Shown here: piece after piece, positions 18,083-25,805 of the stretch | How positions within the stretch are numbered: position 1 is the first letter of the stretch | How the letters are laid out: each line of letters opens with the position of its first letter | Assembly: GCA_946186185.1 (NCBI GenBank) | Contig: CAMHMJ010000031.1 | Span: forward strand, 1-33,997 | Length of the DNA stretch: 33,997 bases | Source of the DNA: an uncultured Treponema sp. | GTDB lineage: Bacteria; Spirochaetota; Spirochaetia; Treponematales; Treponemataceae | Direction: 5' to 3' | Position numbers and translations under genes: made by a program | Notes under the pieces: generated by a model | Told to the model about the DNA's origin: nothing | Databases searched by the model: none | The model's input: the letters and a program-made list of their open reading frames with translations, nothing else

Positions 18083-18492
18083 GAAAGAGAGCATTATATG
18101 TGGTAACCGGAATTTCCGGTTCAAAGATAACAGTCTGTCCGGTAACGGAAAGCGCCTTTTCTCAAACAGAAAACTCCTCCAGAGGCGGAGGAATCGAAGT
18201 CACAAATCCTCAGGGTTTATCAATTCAGGCCGGAAGTCTTGTGTACGTTGCCTTATCTAAGCATCTAAAGATGCTTTTAGGCTTTCTGGCTCTTTTCATT
18301 CCTGTAATTGCAGCCTTTCTGGGCTATTTTTCTTCTTTCACCCTTTCCTCCTTTTTTCACCTTGAAATAACGGAAACCCTTTCCTTCATCATTTCCGTTT
18401 CCTTTTTCATCATATCTGCACTGATTGAATTTATCCTGACCCGCCACGCAGAAACGGTTCCGAAACCGGTCATCATCGCCACCGTTGTATAA
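18079..18492 (+). CDS. small membrane protein, RseC/MucC-like
   Basis: 137 residues starting at TTG 18079, which overlaps the TPR stop (TTGA); AGGGAG lies 7 nt upstream. An N-terminal soluble domain (1-55) is followed by two membrane segments (about 62-85 and 98-120). The layout resembles RseC/MucC proteins (SoxR-reducing or sigma-E modulators), but the conserved N-terminal cysteines of that family are absent. I consider the family link tentative and the function unknown. Confidence 0.6.
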   Translation: MRKRALYVVTGISGSKITVCPVTESAFSQTENSSRGGGIEVTNPQGLSIQAGSLVYVALSKHLKMLLGFLALFIPVIAAFLGYFSSFTLSSFFHLEITETLSFIISVSFFIISALIEFILTRHAETVPKPVIIATVV

Positions 18493-18511
18493 AAATCTTT
18501 GTTATTTTTAT

Positions 18512-18539
18512 TTGACTTTACACCCAAAAGGGTTATAAT
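18512..18539 (+). promoter_or_regulatory. ispE promoter (possibly leaderless)
   Basis: -35 TTGACT (18512-18517), 16-bp spacer, perfect -10 TATAAT (18534-18539). The ispE ATG follows after 6 nt. The only purine-rich stretch (AAAAGGG) lies about 14 nt before the ATG, too far and upstream of the predicted start of transcription. Confidence 0.65.
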
Positions 18540-18545
18540 TTTTAT

Positions 18546-19427
18546 ATGCTGACGGAAATTGAGGTATTTGCTCCGGCAAAGGTGAACATTGGGCTTAAAG
18601 TACTTCCGCGGCTTGAAAATGAAGCTTATCACAATATTGAAAGCATTTTCCAGACCGTGAACATAAAGGATAGGCTCAAAATTAAACTCACAGAAGGCTT
18701 TGACAGCATAAATGTAATATCAGAAGCCCTTCCCCTGCCACAAGACAATACCATCACAAAAGCATACGAGGCCTTCAGAAAATTGAAGGGAAACAAAAGT
18801 TTGCCCTCAGTTACTGTTGAACTTGAAAAAAACATTCCAGCAGGAGGAGGACTGGGCGGAGGATCATCCGATGCAGCCTCCTTCATAACAGGGCTGGAAA
18901 AGCTTCTTGATGTAAAACTAAGCAAAGAAGAGCACGATATAATCGCCTCGGAAGTAGGAAGCGATGTTTTCTTTTTTTTCCATACAGATGAGAAAGGAAA
19001 GGGCTGTGCTCTGGTTACAGGCAGAGGAGAAAAAATAGAAGAAATTGAAAGAAGAAATGACCTGCACTTTCTTCTGGTTTTTCCACCTGTACACAGTTCT
19101 ACAAAAGAAGCCTACAGTCTTGTAGACAGGCACTACGAAAGCGGAGAAGCAGGAAAAATTATTTTTCCAGATATAAAAGTGCTTGAAAAAATGTACCGTT
19201 CTCCGCTAAAATGTTGGAGATTCGTGAACTCATTCACGCCTCCGCTTGTGGCTCGCTATCCGGAAATTGGAAGAGCGCTTGAAGCCTTAAGAGAATGCGG
19301 AGCCCTGTTTTCCGATATGTCGGGTTCAGGAGCAACGGTTTTCGGGCTTTTTGCTTCAAAAGAAGACTCTATGGCAGCCGCAGAAAAATTATACACTAAA
19401 GGGTTTAAAACTGTCTTATCAGACTGA
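18546..19427 (+). CDS. ispE: 4-diphosphocytidyl-2-C-methyl-D-erythritol kinase
   Basis: 293 residues, GHMP kinase superfamily, the ATP-dependent step of the MEP isoprenoid pathway. Motif 1 [11 protein letters not shown] contains K12; the ATP loop [14 protein letters not shown] spans 98-111; catalytic Asp is D140 in [10 protein letters not shown]; the C-terminal motif is [12 protein letters not shown]. Length is normal. It has its own strong promoter and no Shine-Dalgarno sequence. It is 41 nt upstream of spoVG, as in several other bacteria where ispE precedes spoVG. Confidence 0.95.
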   Translation: MLTEIEVFAPAKVNIGLKVLPRLENEAYHNIESIFQTVNIKDRLKIKLTEGFDSINVISEALPLPQDNTITKAYEAFRKLKGNKSLPSVTVELEKNIPAGGGLGGGSSDAASFITGLEKLLDVKLSKEEHDIIASEVGSDVFFFFHTDEKGKGCALVTGRGEKIEEIERRNDLHFLLVFPPVHSSTKEAYSLVDRHYESGEAGKIIFPDIKVLEKMYRSPLKCWRFVNSFTPPLVARYPEIGRALEALRECGALFSDMSGSGATVFGLFASKEDSMAAAEKLYTKGFKTVLSD

Positions 19428-19444
19428 GGCCTTTAGCATATATT
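19416..19444 (+). promoter_or_regulatory. possible spoVG promoter
   Basis: -35 TTATCA (19416-19421), 17-bp spacer, -10 TATATT (19439-19444), partly inside the end of ispE. The leader would be about 18 nt and include GGAGG. The -35 is a weak match. Confidence 0.35.
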
Positions 19445-19468
19445 CGTTCTAGTTACGGAGGTAGACCT

Positions 19469-19747
19469 ATGCAGATTACTGAATTGCGTATTCGAAAAGT
19501 TGAAGATGAGGGTAAGCTTAGGGCTTACGTCACGGTAACATTTGACAACTGCTTTGTTGTGCACAATGTTAAAATTATTGAAGGTCAGAACGGTCTTTTT
19601 ATCGCCATGCCTAGCAGAAAAACTGCAAACGGTGAATACAAAGACGTTGCTCACCCAATCAGCCCTGAATTCCGAAATGAATTGCAGGAAAAAATCATCG
19701 GTGAGTACAATGCTGGTCATGTCGAGACTTCAGGAGCAGAAGACTAG
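19469..19747 (+). CDS. spoVG: SpoVG, nucleic-acid-binding regulator
   Basis: 92 residues. The N-terminus [30 protein letters not shown] and the segment [16 protein letters not shown] are the family signature. In spirochaetes such as Borrelia SpoVG binds DNA and RNA and regulates genes; sporulation is not implied. A strong GGAGG precedes the ATG. The next feature downstream is a tRNA and a terminator, so the mRNA and tRNA-Gln may be co-transcribed. Confidence 0.95.
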   Translation: MQITELRIRKVEDEGKLRAYVTVTFDNCFVVHNVKIIEGQNGLFIAMPSRKTANGEYKDVAHPISPEFRNELQEKIIGEYNAGHVETSGAED

Positions 19748-19783
19748 GCTTATTCTCAGGAAGAGCTCGTATTGATATAAAAT

Positions 19784-19856
19784 TGCGACGTCGGCAAGCG
19801 GTAAGCCCCCGGCTTTTGGTGCCGGTATTCCACTGGTTCGAATCCAGTCGTCGCAG
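19784..19856 (+). tRNA. tRNA-Gln (anticodon UUG)
   Basis: Acceptor TGCGACG (19784-19790) pairs with CGTCGCA (19849-19855), discriminator G19856. The anticodon stem CCGGC/GCCGG (19809-19813 and 19821-19825) encloses loop TTTTGGT, giving TTG at 19816-19818. The T-arm is ACTGG-TTCGAAT-CCAGT. CCA is not encoded. It sits 36 nt after spoVG with no clear promoter, followed directly by a terminator. Confidence 0.96.
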
Positions 19857-19861
19857 ATATT

Positions 19862-19907
19862 GAGCTGCCCAAGAAAGATGTAACTTTTTGAGCGGCTCTT
19901 TTTTTTT
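19862..19907 (+). terminator. intrinsic terminator after tRNA-Gln
   Basis: Stem GAGCTGC (19862-19868) with GCGGCTC (19892-19898), one G-U pair, extended inside by CAAGAAAG/CTTTTTG, then nine T (19899-19907). It ends the spoVG-tRNA-Gln unit. Confidence 0.88.
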
Positions 19908-19943
19908 ATTAGAAAATCCCTTTTTGTATTGAAGGATTGATAT

Positions 19944-21101
19944 ATGAAGAGAATACCAGTTTTTTTTGCGCTTTTTATTATACTTCCTCTGGCTGCTTTC
20001 GCCTCTCCAGAATCTCAGCGCGATGCGTTTATTAACGCAGCAAAAGCGTACATTGGAACTCCGTACGTTTACGGAGGAACATCTAAATCCGGCATTGACT
20101 GCTCTGGTCTTATCTATATGGCCGCAAGAAACGCAGGTCTTCAGGAGCTTCCGAGAACTGCAGCCCAGATGTATCAGGCAACAACAAGAATTACCGATGC
20201 CCAGAGACAGAAGGGTGACCTCGTGTTCTTTAAGGCCGGTTCAACAGTTTCTCACGTTGGAATCTACCTGGGACCAGATAAATTCCTCCACGCTCCGAGT
20301 GACGGTGCCGTAACCGGCGTACAGATCGGACAGATGTCCCGCCCTTACTGGGCTCGAACCTACTGCGGAGCCGGTCGCTTCCTTCCTGCAATTACAGGAA
20401 AAGCCGCAACTGCCGCCAGTTCCGGAAACAGCGTAAGCACAAATTACTCAGGAAGTAAAAACTCAGGAAATACATCAACAAAGAAGACAAACAGCAGTTC
20501 AACGGGAAGCGCAAAGAAAACCTCTGCGTCTTCATCAAGAACAGCAAAGCCTGCAAAAACACCTAAGACATACCGCTCTGGCTCCGGACGAACCCACTTT
20601 GCGGCTGACCTCCAGGGAGCTTTTGACTGGACATTCCTGGGTCAGGACGGAACAATGGGCTTCATTCCTCAGGGCGGTCTTTTCAGAGCTGAAATCAGAA
20701 CAGACCTCTGGAAATTTGACCCGGGTCTTTTTGCCGGCATCACCTACAATGTAATTCCGGATGCAGACTTTGCTCATTCCGTAGAATTCCCTATGGGCTT
20801 AAGCGTTACCTTCCTTGATTACATCGATTTGTACGGCGGTGTTGTTCTTACAATGACAACGGATCCTATCAAACAGCAGTTCGCCAAGAAGGAAGTAAAT
20901 ACAGTTCTATTCCCTGGAATTTTTGGAGTTAAATTTATGACTCCACCAATCAATATGAACTTTGCATCCCTGGTATTCAATCAGGATATTTCTTACACTG
21001 TAAGAACAGCCGCAAAGGGCTACGACCAGCTTGAATTTATGGAAGCACTTGGTTCAGGACTTTCCTTCAGCACCGGCGTAACCTTAAGATTTAAGTTCTA
21101 A
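19944..21101 (+). CDS. secreted NlpC/P60 peptidase with a C-terminal beta-rich (outer-membrane-like) domain
   Basis: 385 residues. Signal peptide (1-20, ending AFA), then an NlpC/P60 domain (about 25-149) with catalytic C53 (DCSGLIY), H104 (SHVGIYLG) and third residue H116 (LHAPSDG). This family cuts gamma-D-Glu-diamino-acid bonds in peptidoglycan stem peptides. A Ser/Thr/Lys-rich linker (about 150-213) leads to a C-terminal domain (214-385) of alternating strands (FAADLQGAFDWTFLGQDG, LFRAEIRTDLWKFDPGLFAGI) that ends in LRFKF with a terminal Phe, like an outer-membrane beta-barrel. The ATG has GAAGGA upstream. The enzyme call is firm; the barrel idea is inference from strand pattern and the terminal Phe. 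Confidence 0.85.
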   Translation: MKRIPVFFALFIILPLAAFASPESQRDAFINAAKAYIGTPYVYGGTSKSGIDCSGLIYMAARNAGLQELPRTAAQMYQATTRITDAQRQKGDLVFFKAGSTVSHVGIYLGPDKFLHAPSDGAVTGVQIGQMSRPYWARTYCGAGRFLPAITGKAATAASSGNSVSTNYSGSKNSGNTSTKKTNSSSTGSAKKTSASSSRTAKPAKTPKTYRSGSGRTHFAADLQGAFDWTFLGQDGTMGFIPQGGLFRAEIRTDLWKFDPGLFAGITYNVIPDADFAHSVEFPMGLSVTFLDYIDLYGGVVLTMTTDPIKQQFAKKEVNTVLFPGIFGVKFMTPPINMNFASLVFNQDISYTVRTAAKGYDQLEFMEALGSGLSFSTGVTLRFKF

Positions 21102-21120
21102 CAGATTATTGCAATAAACA

Positions 21121-21298
21121 AAAAAAAGGGGCTAACCAAAAAGAAAAGTTTGCGGTGGTTGAGGTTCTCGAAACCACCAGATATAGTGTAAATGGTCATT
21201 ACTTCGCTTCGCTCCGTGCGCAAGCGGGCGACAGGCTCAATGACCGCAGTCACTAAACTTATTAGACAGCCCCCATTTATTTAAATTTTCTACACTAT
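21121..21298. repeat. structured intergenic element with nested inverted repeats
   Basis: The 240-nt gap between the NlpC gene and the redox operon holds no gene. Visible pairings: GGGGCT (21128-21133) with AGCCCC (21268-21273); GGTGGTT (21154-21160) with AACCACC (21172-21178), enclosing GAG-GTT-CTC; TAGTG (21184-21188) with CACTA (21251-21255); GGTCATT (21194-21200) with AATGACC (21239-21245); also ATAGTGTA (21183-21190) with TACACTAT (21291-21298). The core reads ACTTCGCTTCGCTCCG and GACAGGCTCAATGACC, which resembles dispersed hairpin repeats. It could be a REP/MITE-like repeat or a structured RNA. Confidence 0.6.
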
Positions 21299-21341
21299 CA
21301 GATGAAAAAAACAGACGGTTTTACAAAACGAATATTTACCC

Positions 21342-21722
21342 TCATTCACCCAGCTTTTCAACCTCTTCGCAGGAAATTAAATCACTGCCGGTACTTAAAA
21401 AATCCCTTACAAGAATCTGACCAGCCTTTACCGGAGCATCTACAGACAAACGGCGAACAAATTCCATTCCAGGAAGAAGCATATCCTTTGGAATTTCACC
21501 ATTCGTCTTTGCAGAAACAAGAGGCCGCCTTCCTTTAATTACACTTACAGTGCAGGTAAGGGTTCTGGAAGGAGAAGAAAGCTCCTTTATAGCATACTCC
21601 ACTCCCCGCCTGCAGTTATTTCCAGTTACAGTAACCCCGTCCGCGCTTCCACTCACTTCCAGAGCGCATCCCATGGGGCATATTATACAGGTCATTCTTT
21701 TTATATTTTTTTCTGCTTCCAT
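21342..21722 (-). CDS. DUF1667-family small Fe-S protein
   Basis: 126 residues from the ATG at 21722, chosen because GGAG lies 6 nt upstream; an earlier in-frame TTG has no such site. Four cysteines in C12-x2-C15-x3-C19 and C37 (TCIICPMGCAL, NNCRRG) suggest an iron-sulfur cluster. The family is regularly found beside GlpA-like and NAD/FAD oxidoreductases, as here. The name is a domain label; its electron-transfer role is inferred from motifs and neighbours. It is the last gene of the three-gene operon. Confidence 0.85.
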   Translation of the reverse strand: MEAEKNIKRMTCIICPMGCALEVSGSADGVTVTGNNCRRGVEYAIKELSSPSRTLTCTVSVIKGRRPLVSAKTNGEIPKDMLLPGMEFVRRLSVDAPVKAGQILVRDFLSTGSDLISCEEVEKLGE

Positions 21723-21741
21723 ATTCTTCTCCAGATATTCG

Positions 21742-23094
21742 TCAGTCAATTAAATCCTCCGGAAGCTCAATGCTTATTGTAAGCGGAACCGACGGATCTT
21801 TCACTTCCTTCAAGGCCCTGGCGGGAATTTCAATTATCTGCATTTCTCCGGGACGAACAATGCGTTTTTTCTCCCGCTTAAGTTCCTTCTGCCCGATACA
21901 GGCAGTCACAGAAACCGACTTGTAAACTTCCGTGCTGCGGTACATTATCCGGACAGTATCATCTTCTTTTCCGGAAGAACCATCTTTCAAACAGGCCTTA
22001 AAGTCTTCCTTCTGAACAGTCGAAGGCTCCGCTAAGTCCGGAACTTCAAGCTTCTGAGGAACCACATAACGCACCCGGTTTCCCCGCACAACCGGAATAG
22101 ATAACGTATTTTCAGAGCCGGACAAAACATACTCACTTGCAGCTTTTCCGGCAAGAATACTTTCTTCCGTTACAAAATCCACCAGATCATGAACATGAAC
22201 GCTGTTTCCACAGGCAAAAATTCCAGGGACGCTGGTTTCCATCCGCTGATTTACTACAGGTCCGCTTGTAACGGTATCAAGATTTACGCCAAGGGGCGTT
22301 AAAAGCTCATTTTCCGGAATGAGTCCCACACTCAAAAGCACCGTATCACATTCAACATATTCAAAGGTTTCAGGAACCGGTTTTCTGTGCTCATCTACTT
22401 TTGCAATCGTCACCCCCGTTACCCTCTCATTTCCATGAATCTGAACAATGGTTGTCCGGGTTTTTAAAGGAATGTTGAAGTTTTCAAGGCACTGGGTAAT
22501 ATTACGGGCAAGTCCTGCAGAATAATTCATTATTTCAAGAACCATTTTGACCTCGGCTCCCTCAAGAGTAAGCCTTCTGGCCATAATCAGGCCAATATCA
22601 CCGCTTCCCAGAATCACAACCTTTTTACCCGGAAGATATCCGTCTATATTCAAAAAACGCTGAGCACTTCCCGCAGTGAAAATTCCTGCAGGCCTGGTTC
22701 CTGGAATAAGCAGAGCTCCCCGGGTTCGTTCCCTGCAGCCGGTAGAAACAATCACCGAGCGGGTCTCAAGATTTAAAAGCCCCTCTGCAGAATTAATAGC
22801 CGTAACTCTGTGATTTTTTTCACCCTTTATAATCTCAAGAACCATAGTATCAGTTTTTATTTCAATACCCGCTTCCTCTGCCTGCTTTACAAACCGGAGG
22901 GCATATTCGGGTCCCGTAAGTTCTTCTCCAAAATAATGAAGCCCAAAACCGTTGTGGATACACTGAAGAAGAATTCCCCCGGGTCTTGTATCCCGTTCAA
23001 GCACCAGTATTTTTTCAAGACCATTTTTTTTCGCAGAAACGGCTGCAGCAAGTCCCGCAGGACCAGCCCCAATAATTACGCAATCATAAATCAT
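21742..23094 (-). CDS. NAD/FAD-dependent oxidoreductase (pyridine nucleotide-disulfide family)
   Basis: 450 residues. An N-terminal FAD Rossmann motif GAGPAGLAAA (about 9-18) is followed by ERDTRPGG, a second NAD-binding motif VVILGSGDIGLIMARRL (about 174-190), and a C-terminal FAD motif with GIFACGNSVHVHDLVD. A final region of about 80 residues (from about 370) forms a small extra domain. No CxxxxC redox disulfide is evident. Relatives are partners of GlpA-like dehydrogenases. The ATG overlaps the upstream stop (ATGA) and has GGAG upstream, so it is translationally coupled. Confidence 0.88.
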   Translation of the reverse strand: MIYDCVIIGAGPAGLAAAVSAKKNGLEKILVLERDTRPGGILLQCIHNGFGLHYFGEELTGPEYALRFVKQAEEAGIEIKTDTMVLEIIKGEKNHRVTAINSAEGLLNLETRSVIVSTGCRERTRGALLIPGTRPAGIFTAGSAQRFLNIDGYLPGKKVVILGSGDIGLIMARRLTLEGAEVKMVLEIMNYSAGLARNITQCLENFNIPLKTRTTIVQIHGNERVTGVTIAKVDEHRKPVPETFEYVECDTVLLSVGLIPENELLTPLGVNLDTVTSGPVVNQRMETSVPGIFACGNSVHVHDLVDFVTEESILAGKAASEYVLSGSENTLSIPVVRGNRVRYVVPQKLEVPDLAEPSTVQKEDFKACLKDGSSGKEDDTVRIMYRSTEVYKSVSVTACIGQKELKREKKRIVRPGEMQIIEIPARALKEVKDPSVPLTISIELPEDLID

Positions 23095-24782
23095 TGTTTT
23101 TCTCCTGCAATATCAGGTACTCCCGGCCTGGTCTTAGAGTTCAGAATATAGGAAACGCCGCCCTTTTTTGTCACATTCACCATGGGAATCTGTAATTCCC
23201 GGCTCAGAATTTCAGTTACCCGGGGACTGCAAAAACCTCCCTGACACCGTCCCATTCCGGCGCGGCACCTTCGCTTCACACCATCTAAATCCCGGGCACC
23301 CACAGGACTGTGAATGGCCCGGACAATTTCTCCCTCCGTTATCATCTCGCAGCGGCAGATAATCCGTGCAAAACGGGAATCGTCTTTTATCAGAGCCTCC
23401 CTTTCCTCCAGAGATGCATCCTTAAAACTCTTAATTCCCTTTCTTTCTTCAATAAATCCGCTTTTTTCCTTTGCTTTAAGCCCGCCTTTTTCCAATATAT
23501 CCCGAACCATCAGGGCAATGGCCGGTGCAGACGTAAGCCCCGGGGAACAGATTCCGCCCACATTTACAAAACCGGGAACAGCAGAATCTTCCTCAATAAT
23601 AAAATCCTTTATTTCATTCCCCTTTTCATCCAGCGCAATGGCCCGGATTCCTGCAAAGGAATTAATAAGTGCCCGGGAAGGAATATCAGAAACGGAAAGC
23701 CGGGCCTTTTCCATTATTAGTGACTGCATAGCGGCTGTTGTGCCGGTTGAATACAAGGGCTCTTCTTCAGTTTCGAAGGGTCTTTCCAGAGACACCGCTG
23801 ATTTTTCCGCACCACCTGAAGAAAAATTAACGGAAGCATTACCGGCTTTGTCACGCAGATCCGCTGCACTGGGACCGATTAAGATATTGTCGTCTACAGT
23901 TTTTGTTACAAGAACTCCTTTTCCCAAAGCCGTTGGAGTCTGAAACAGAACATGATTTACAAGTGAAGAAACACTTGAATCAAGAAGAGAATATTCTCCT
24001 TTCCTCTGAAGAATCGAATAATTTCTGGCTCCCGCCATACGGCTTATTTTTCCAGCCTCAAGTCCCCCTGCATTCACTACAAACCGGGATTTTAAAACTC
24101 CTGAAGAAGTTTCAAGATAAAAGAGCCCACTGCTGCACTCTGCATCACCTTCACCATCGTTCAATTCGCCCCTCTTATCCACGTTCCGGGCAAAACCATT
24201 ACAGTTCCCCTTTCCATCTTCATCCGCACCGGCTTTTTTAATTGAATGAACCATTGTATTCCTGAAAAAATCAACACCATTCAAAACAGCACTTTCTGCA
24301 AAAGCCCATGTAGTCTGATACGGTGAAATTATGGCGGCCGTTGGCGCATACAGTGCGGCAACAACATTTTCTGAAACATTCGGTTCAAGGGCAAGAACTT
24401 CATCCCTGGACAAAATTGAAAGTTTTTTTACACCGTTTTTTACGCCCCGCTCATAAAGCTCCTGAAGCTTAGCGTTCCCCCCCTCATCAAATGAAAGTAC
24501 AAGAGAACCGATTTCTTTGTAAGAAAAATCCAGAAGAGATGAATAGTGCTTCATCAATCCAGCCCCCTGGATATTAAGACGGGCCATCAGGGTTCCCGGA
24601 ACCGGATCATAACCTGCATGAACGATACCGCTGTTGGCCTTACTTGAACCCGAGCTTACATCATTTTCCTTATCAAGAAGAGCCGTTTTTATATCCAGCT
24701 TTGAAAGCTCCCGTGCAATACAGGAACCGCAGATTCCGGCTCCGATAATCACAACATCATAAACCTTATCTTCCATCTTCAT
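23091..24782 (-). CDS. GlpA-like FAD dehydrogenase with C-terminal [2Fe-2S] domain
   Basis: 563 residues. FAD motif VIIGAGICGSCIARELS (11-27), DAO-type catalytic domain to about 430, then a bacterioferritin-associated-ferredoxin-like domain (about 470-530) with CRCEM and RRCRAGMGRCQGGFC cysteines. Best guess is a glycerol-3-phosphate or related alpha-hydroxyacid dehydrogenase that passes electrons to the partner oxidoreductase and DUF1667 protein. Two hydrophilic insertions (about 184-219, with DGKGNCNG; and about 312-345) are unusual. No glpK/glpF is adjacent, so the substrate is open. The ATG lacks a Shine-Dalgarno sequence and is 7 nt from a TATAAT box. Confidence 0.85.
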   Translation of the reverse strand: MKMEDKVYDVVIIGAGICGSCIARELSKLDIKTALLDKENDVSSGSSKANSGIVHAGYDPVPGTLMARLNIQGAGLMKHYSSLLDFSYKEIGSLVLSFDEGGNAKLQELYERGVKNGVKKLSILSRDEVLALEPNVSENVVAALYAPTAAIISPYQTTWAFAESAVLNGVDFFRNTMVHSIKKAGADEDGKGNCNGFARNVDKRGELNDGEGDAECSSGLFYLETSSGVLKSRFVVNAGGLEAGKISRMAGARNYSILQRKGEYSLLDSSVSSLVNHVLFQTPTALGKGVLVTKTVDDNILIGPSAADLRDKAGNASVNFSSGGAEKSAVSLERPFETEEEPLYSTGTTAAMQSLIMEKARLSVSDIPSRALINSFAGIRAIALDEKGNEIKDFIIEEDSAVPGFVNVGGICSPGLTSAPAIALMVRDILEKGGLKAKEKSGFIEERKGIKSFKDASLEEREALIKDDSRFARIICRCEMITEGEIVRAIHSPVGARDLDGVKRRCRAGMGRCQGGFCSPRVTEILSRELQIPMVNVTKKGGVSYILNSKTRPGVPDIAGEKQ

Positions 24783-24789
24783 GTCTAAA

Positions 24790-24795
24790 ATTATA
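24790..24795 (-). promoter_or_regulatory. -10 box of the GlpA-like operon (possibly leaderless)
   Basis: Perfect TATAAT on the minus strand, with 7 nt to the ATG at 24782 and no Shine-Dalgarno sequence. No convincing -35 box is present at 16-18 bp. Confidence 0.5.
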
Positions 24796-24854
24796 CACCA
24801 GGTTTTTAAAATATAGTTAGCCCATTTTTAAATAAAAAATTATTCAAAAATCAG

Positions 24855-24884
24855 TTGACGAAATTCATCATCATACTTTATATT
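24855..24884 (+). promoter_or_regulatory. promoter of the hyperacidic small protein
   Basis: -35 TTGACG (24855-24860), 18-bp spacer, -10 TATATT (24879-24884). This gives a leader of about 65 nt before the ATG at 24955. Confidence 0.7.
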
Positions 24885-24954
24885 TCTTTACAGGATTTTT
24901 AGGAGAGTGGACGCATTTAAAAGTCTGTAAAAGGCTTACAAACTGGAGAAAAAT

Positions 24955-25239
24955 ATGTCTGTTTATGACGAAGATTTGGACGAGTTTTTTTTTGATGATG
25001 AGTTTGATGATGATTACGATGATTTTGAAGACTTCGATGATGATGAATCAGACGAGGACCTAGACGATTTCGATGATGATTCTGAAAGCTACGAAGAAGC
25101 CTTTGAAGACGACTATGATATGGACGAACCATACGATGATGTAGAAGCAGAAGACGGCTATCGTGACATTTACGGAAACGACGGCGAAGAACTTTCCGAC
25201 GAAGAAGACGATTTCTTTGACGATTCAGAAGATTACTAA
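24955..25239 (+). CDS. hyperacidic small protein, unknown function
   Basis: 94 residues with 36 Asp and 18 Glu (57%), one Arg and no Lys; the remaining residues are mostly Phe, Tyr and Ser. No membrane segment or signal peptide. The pattern is acidic runs punctuated by aromatic residues (DEFFFDDEF, DDYDDFEDF). GGAG precedes the ATG, and there is a strong promoter upstream and a strong terminator downstream, so it is a genuine single-gene unit. The acidic tail resembles that of the RNA polymerase delta subunit or histone-chaperone tails, but no folded domain is recognisable; I do not assign a function. Confidence 0.8.
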   Translation: MSVYDEDLDEFFFDDEFDDDYDDFEDFDDDESDEDLDDFDDDSESYEEAFEDDYDMDEPYDDVEAEDGYRDIYGNDGEELSDEEDDFFDDSEDY

Positions 25240-25245
25240 AAAAAA

Positions 25246-25277
25246 GGCCGGTTCGGTTTTCACCATGAGATACCGGC
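25246..25277 (+). terminator. possible first hairpin after the acidic gene
   Basis: GCCGGT (25247-25252) pairs with ACCGGC (25272-25277), flanked by AAA and TTT. The stem begins 7 nt past the stop codon. There is only a short T-run here, so it may act with the stronger terminator 30 nt downstream. Confidence 0.45.
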
Positions 25278-25302
25278 TTTCATTGCAACAGTTTTTTTAT
25301 TC

Positions 25303-25346
25303 AAAAAAAGGCTTTAGTTTCAAAGTAAGAAACCAAAGCCTTTTTT
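25303..25346. terminator. bidirectional intrinsic terminator
   Basis: 14-bp stem (25308-25321 with 25329-25342, one A-C mismatch), core AAGGCTTT / AAAGCCTT, with an A-run before and a T-run after. It lies between the acidic gene and the convergent rsfS gene and fits both directions. Confidence 0.9.
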
Positions 25347-25429
25347 ATTAAAAACTAAAGTTTTTAGAATCGGAAAGCAGACGGCAGAATCCTAAAAAAA
25401 CCGGACTCAATACCAGACTTTCCAGTTTT

Positions 25430-25783
25430 CTACTCATGAAGCGGAATTACTTTTCCAGCATGCCACAGCTTTTCAAGATCATAAAAACCTCGTGCTGTTT
25501 CAGACATCAGGTGAATTACAATAGGACCTAAATCAATAAGATTCCAGTCATCTCCATCAGGAGATTTTCGGTTTGTAACATGAACTTCAAGGTCGTTTTC
25601 CTTGATATATTCCTTTACCTGCTTGTACAACCCCTGCCAGTGAGCAGAGCTGGTAACAGTTGTAATTACAAAATAATCAGTCCAGCTGTTCAATTCATGA
25701 ACATCAATGAGCACAACATCCTTTCCTTTTCCGTCTTCCATAAGACGGGCAATTTCAAGCGCCTTAGTTTCCAGTGATTTCAT
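25430..25783 (-). CDS. rsfS: ribosomal silencing factor RsfS
   Basis: 117 residues, full length. Signature stretches are VVLIDVHELNSWTDYFVITT, SAHWQGL and a GDDWNLIDLGPIVIHLM segment. It binds ribosomal protein L14 and blocks 50S-30S joining in starvation. GAAGGAG precedes the ATG. It is the last gene of the ribosome-assembly block and lies 22 nt after the LCP gene. Confidence 0.95.
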   Translation of the reverse strand: MKSLETKALEIARLMEDGKGKDVVLIDVHELNSWTDYFVITTVTSSAHWQGLYKQVKEYIKENDLEVHVTNRKSPDGDDWNLIDLGPIVIHLMSETARGFYDLEKLWHAGKVIPLHE

Positions 25784-25805
25784 ATTCTTTATTCTCCTTC
25801 AAAAT

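Noticed and set aside
19469..19747. SpoVG as evidence of a spore-former
   Set aside because: SpoVG occurs in many non-sporulating bacteria including spirochaetes; no sporulation genes are seen.
23314..23943. 209-residue plus-strand open frame
   Set aside because: Antisense to the GlpA-like gene; no family signature.
24917..25132. Minus-strand open frame rich in His/Arg opposite the acidic gene
   Set aside because: It is the complement of the repetitive GAT/GAC codons of the acidic protein; no ribosome site or promoter.
24955..25239. Acidic protein as the RNA polymerase delta subunit (RpoE)
   Set aside because: The folded N-terminal domain of delta is absent; only the acidic composition is shared.
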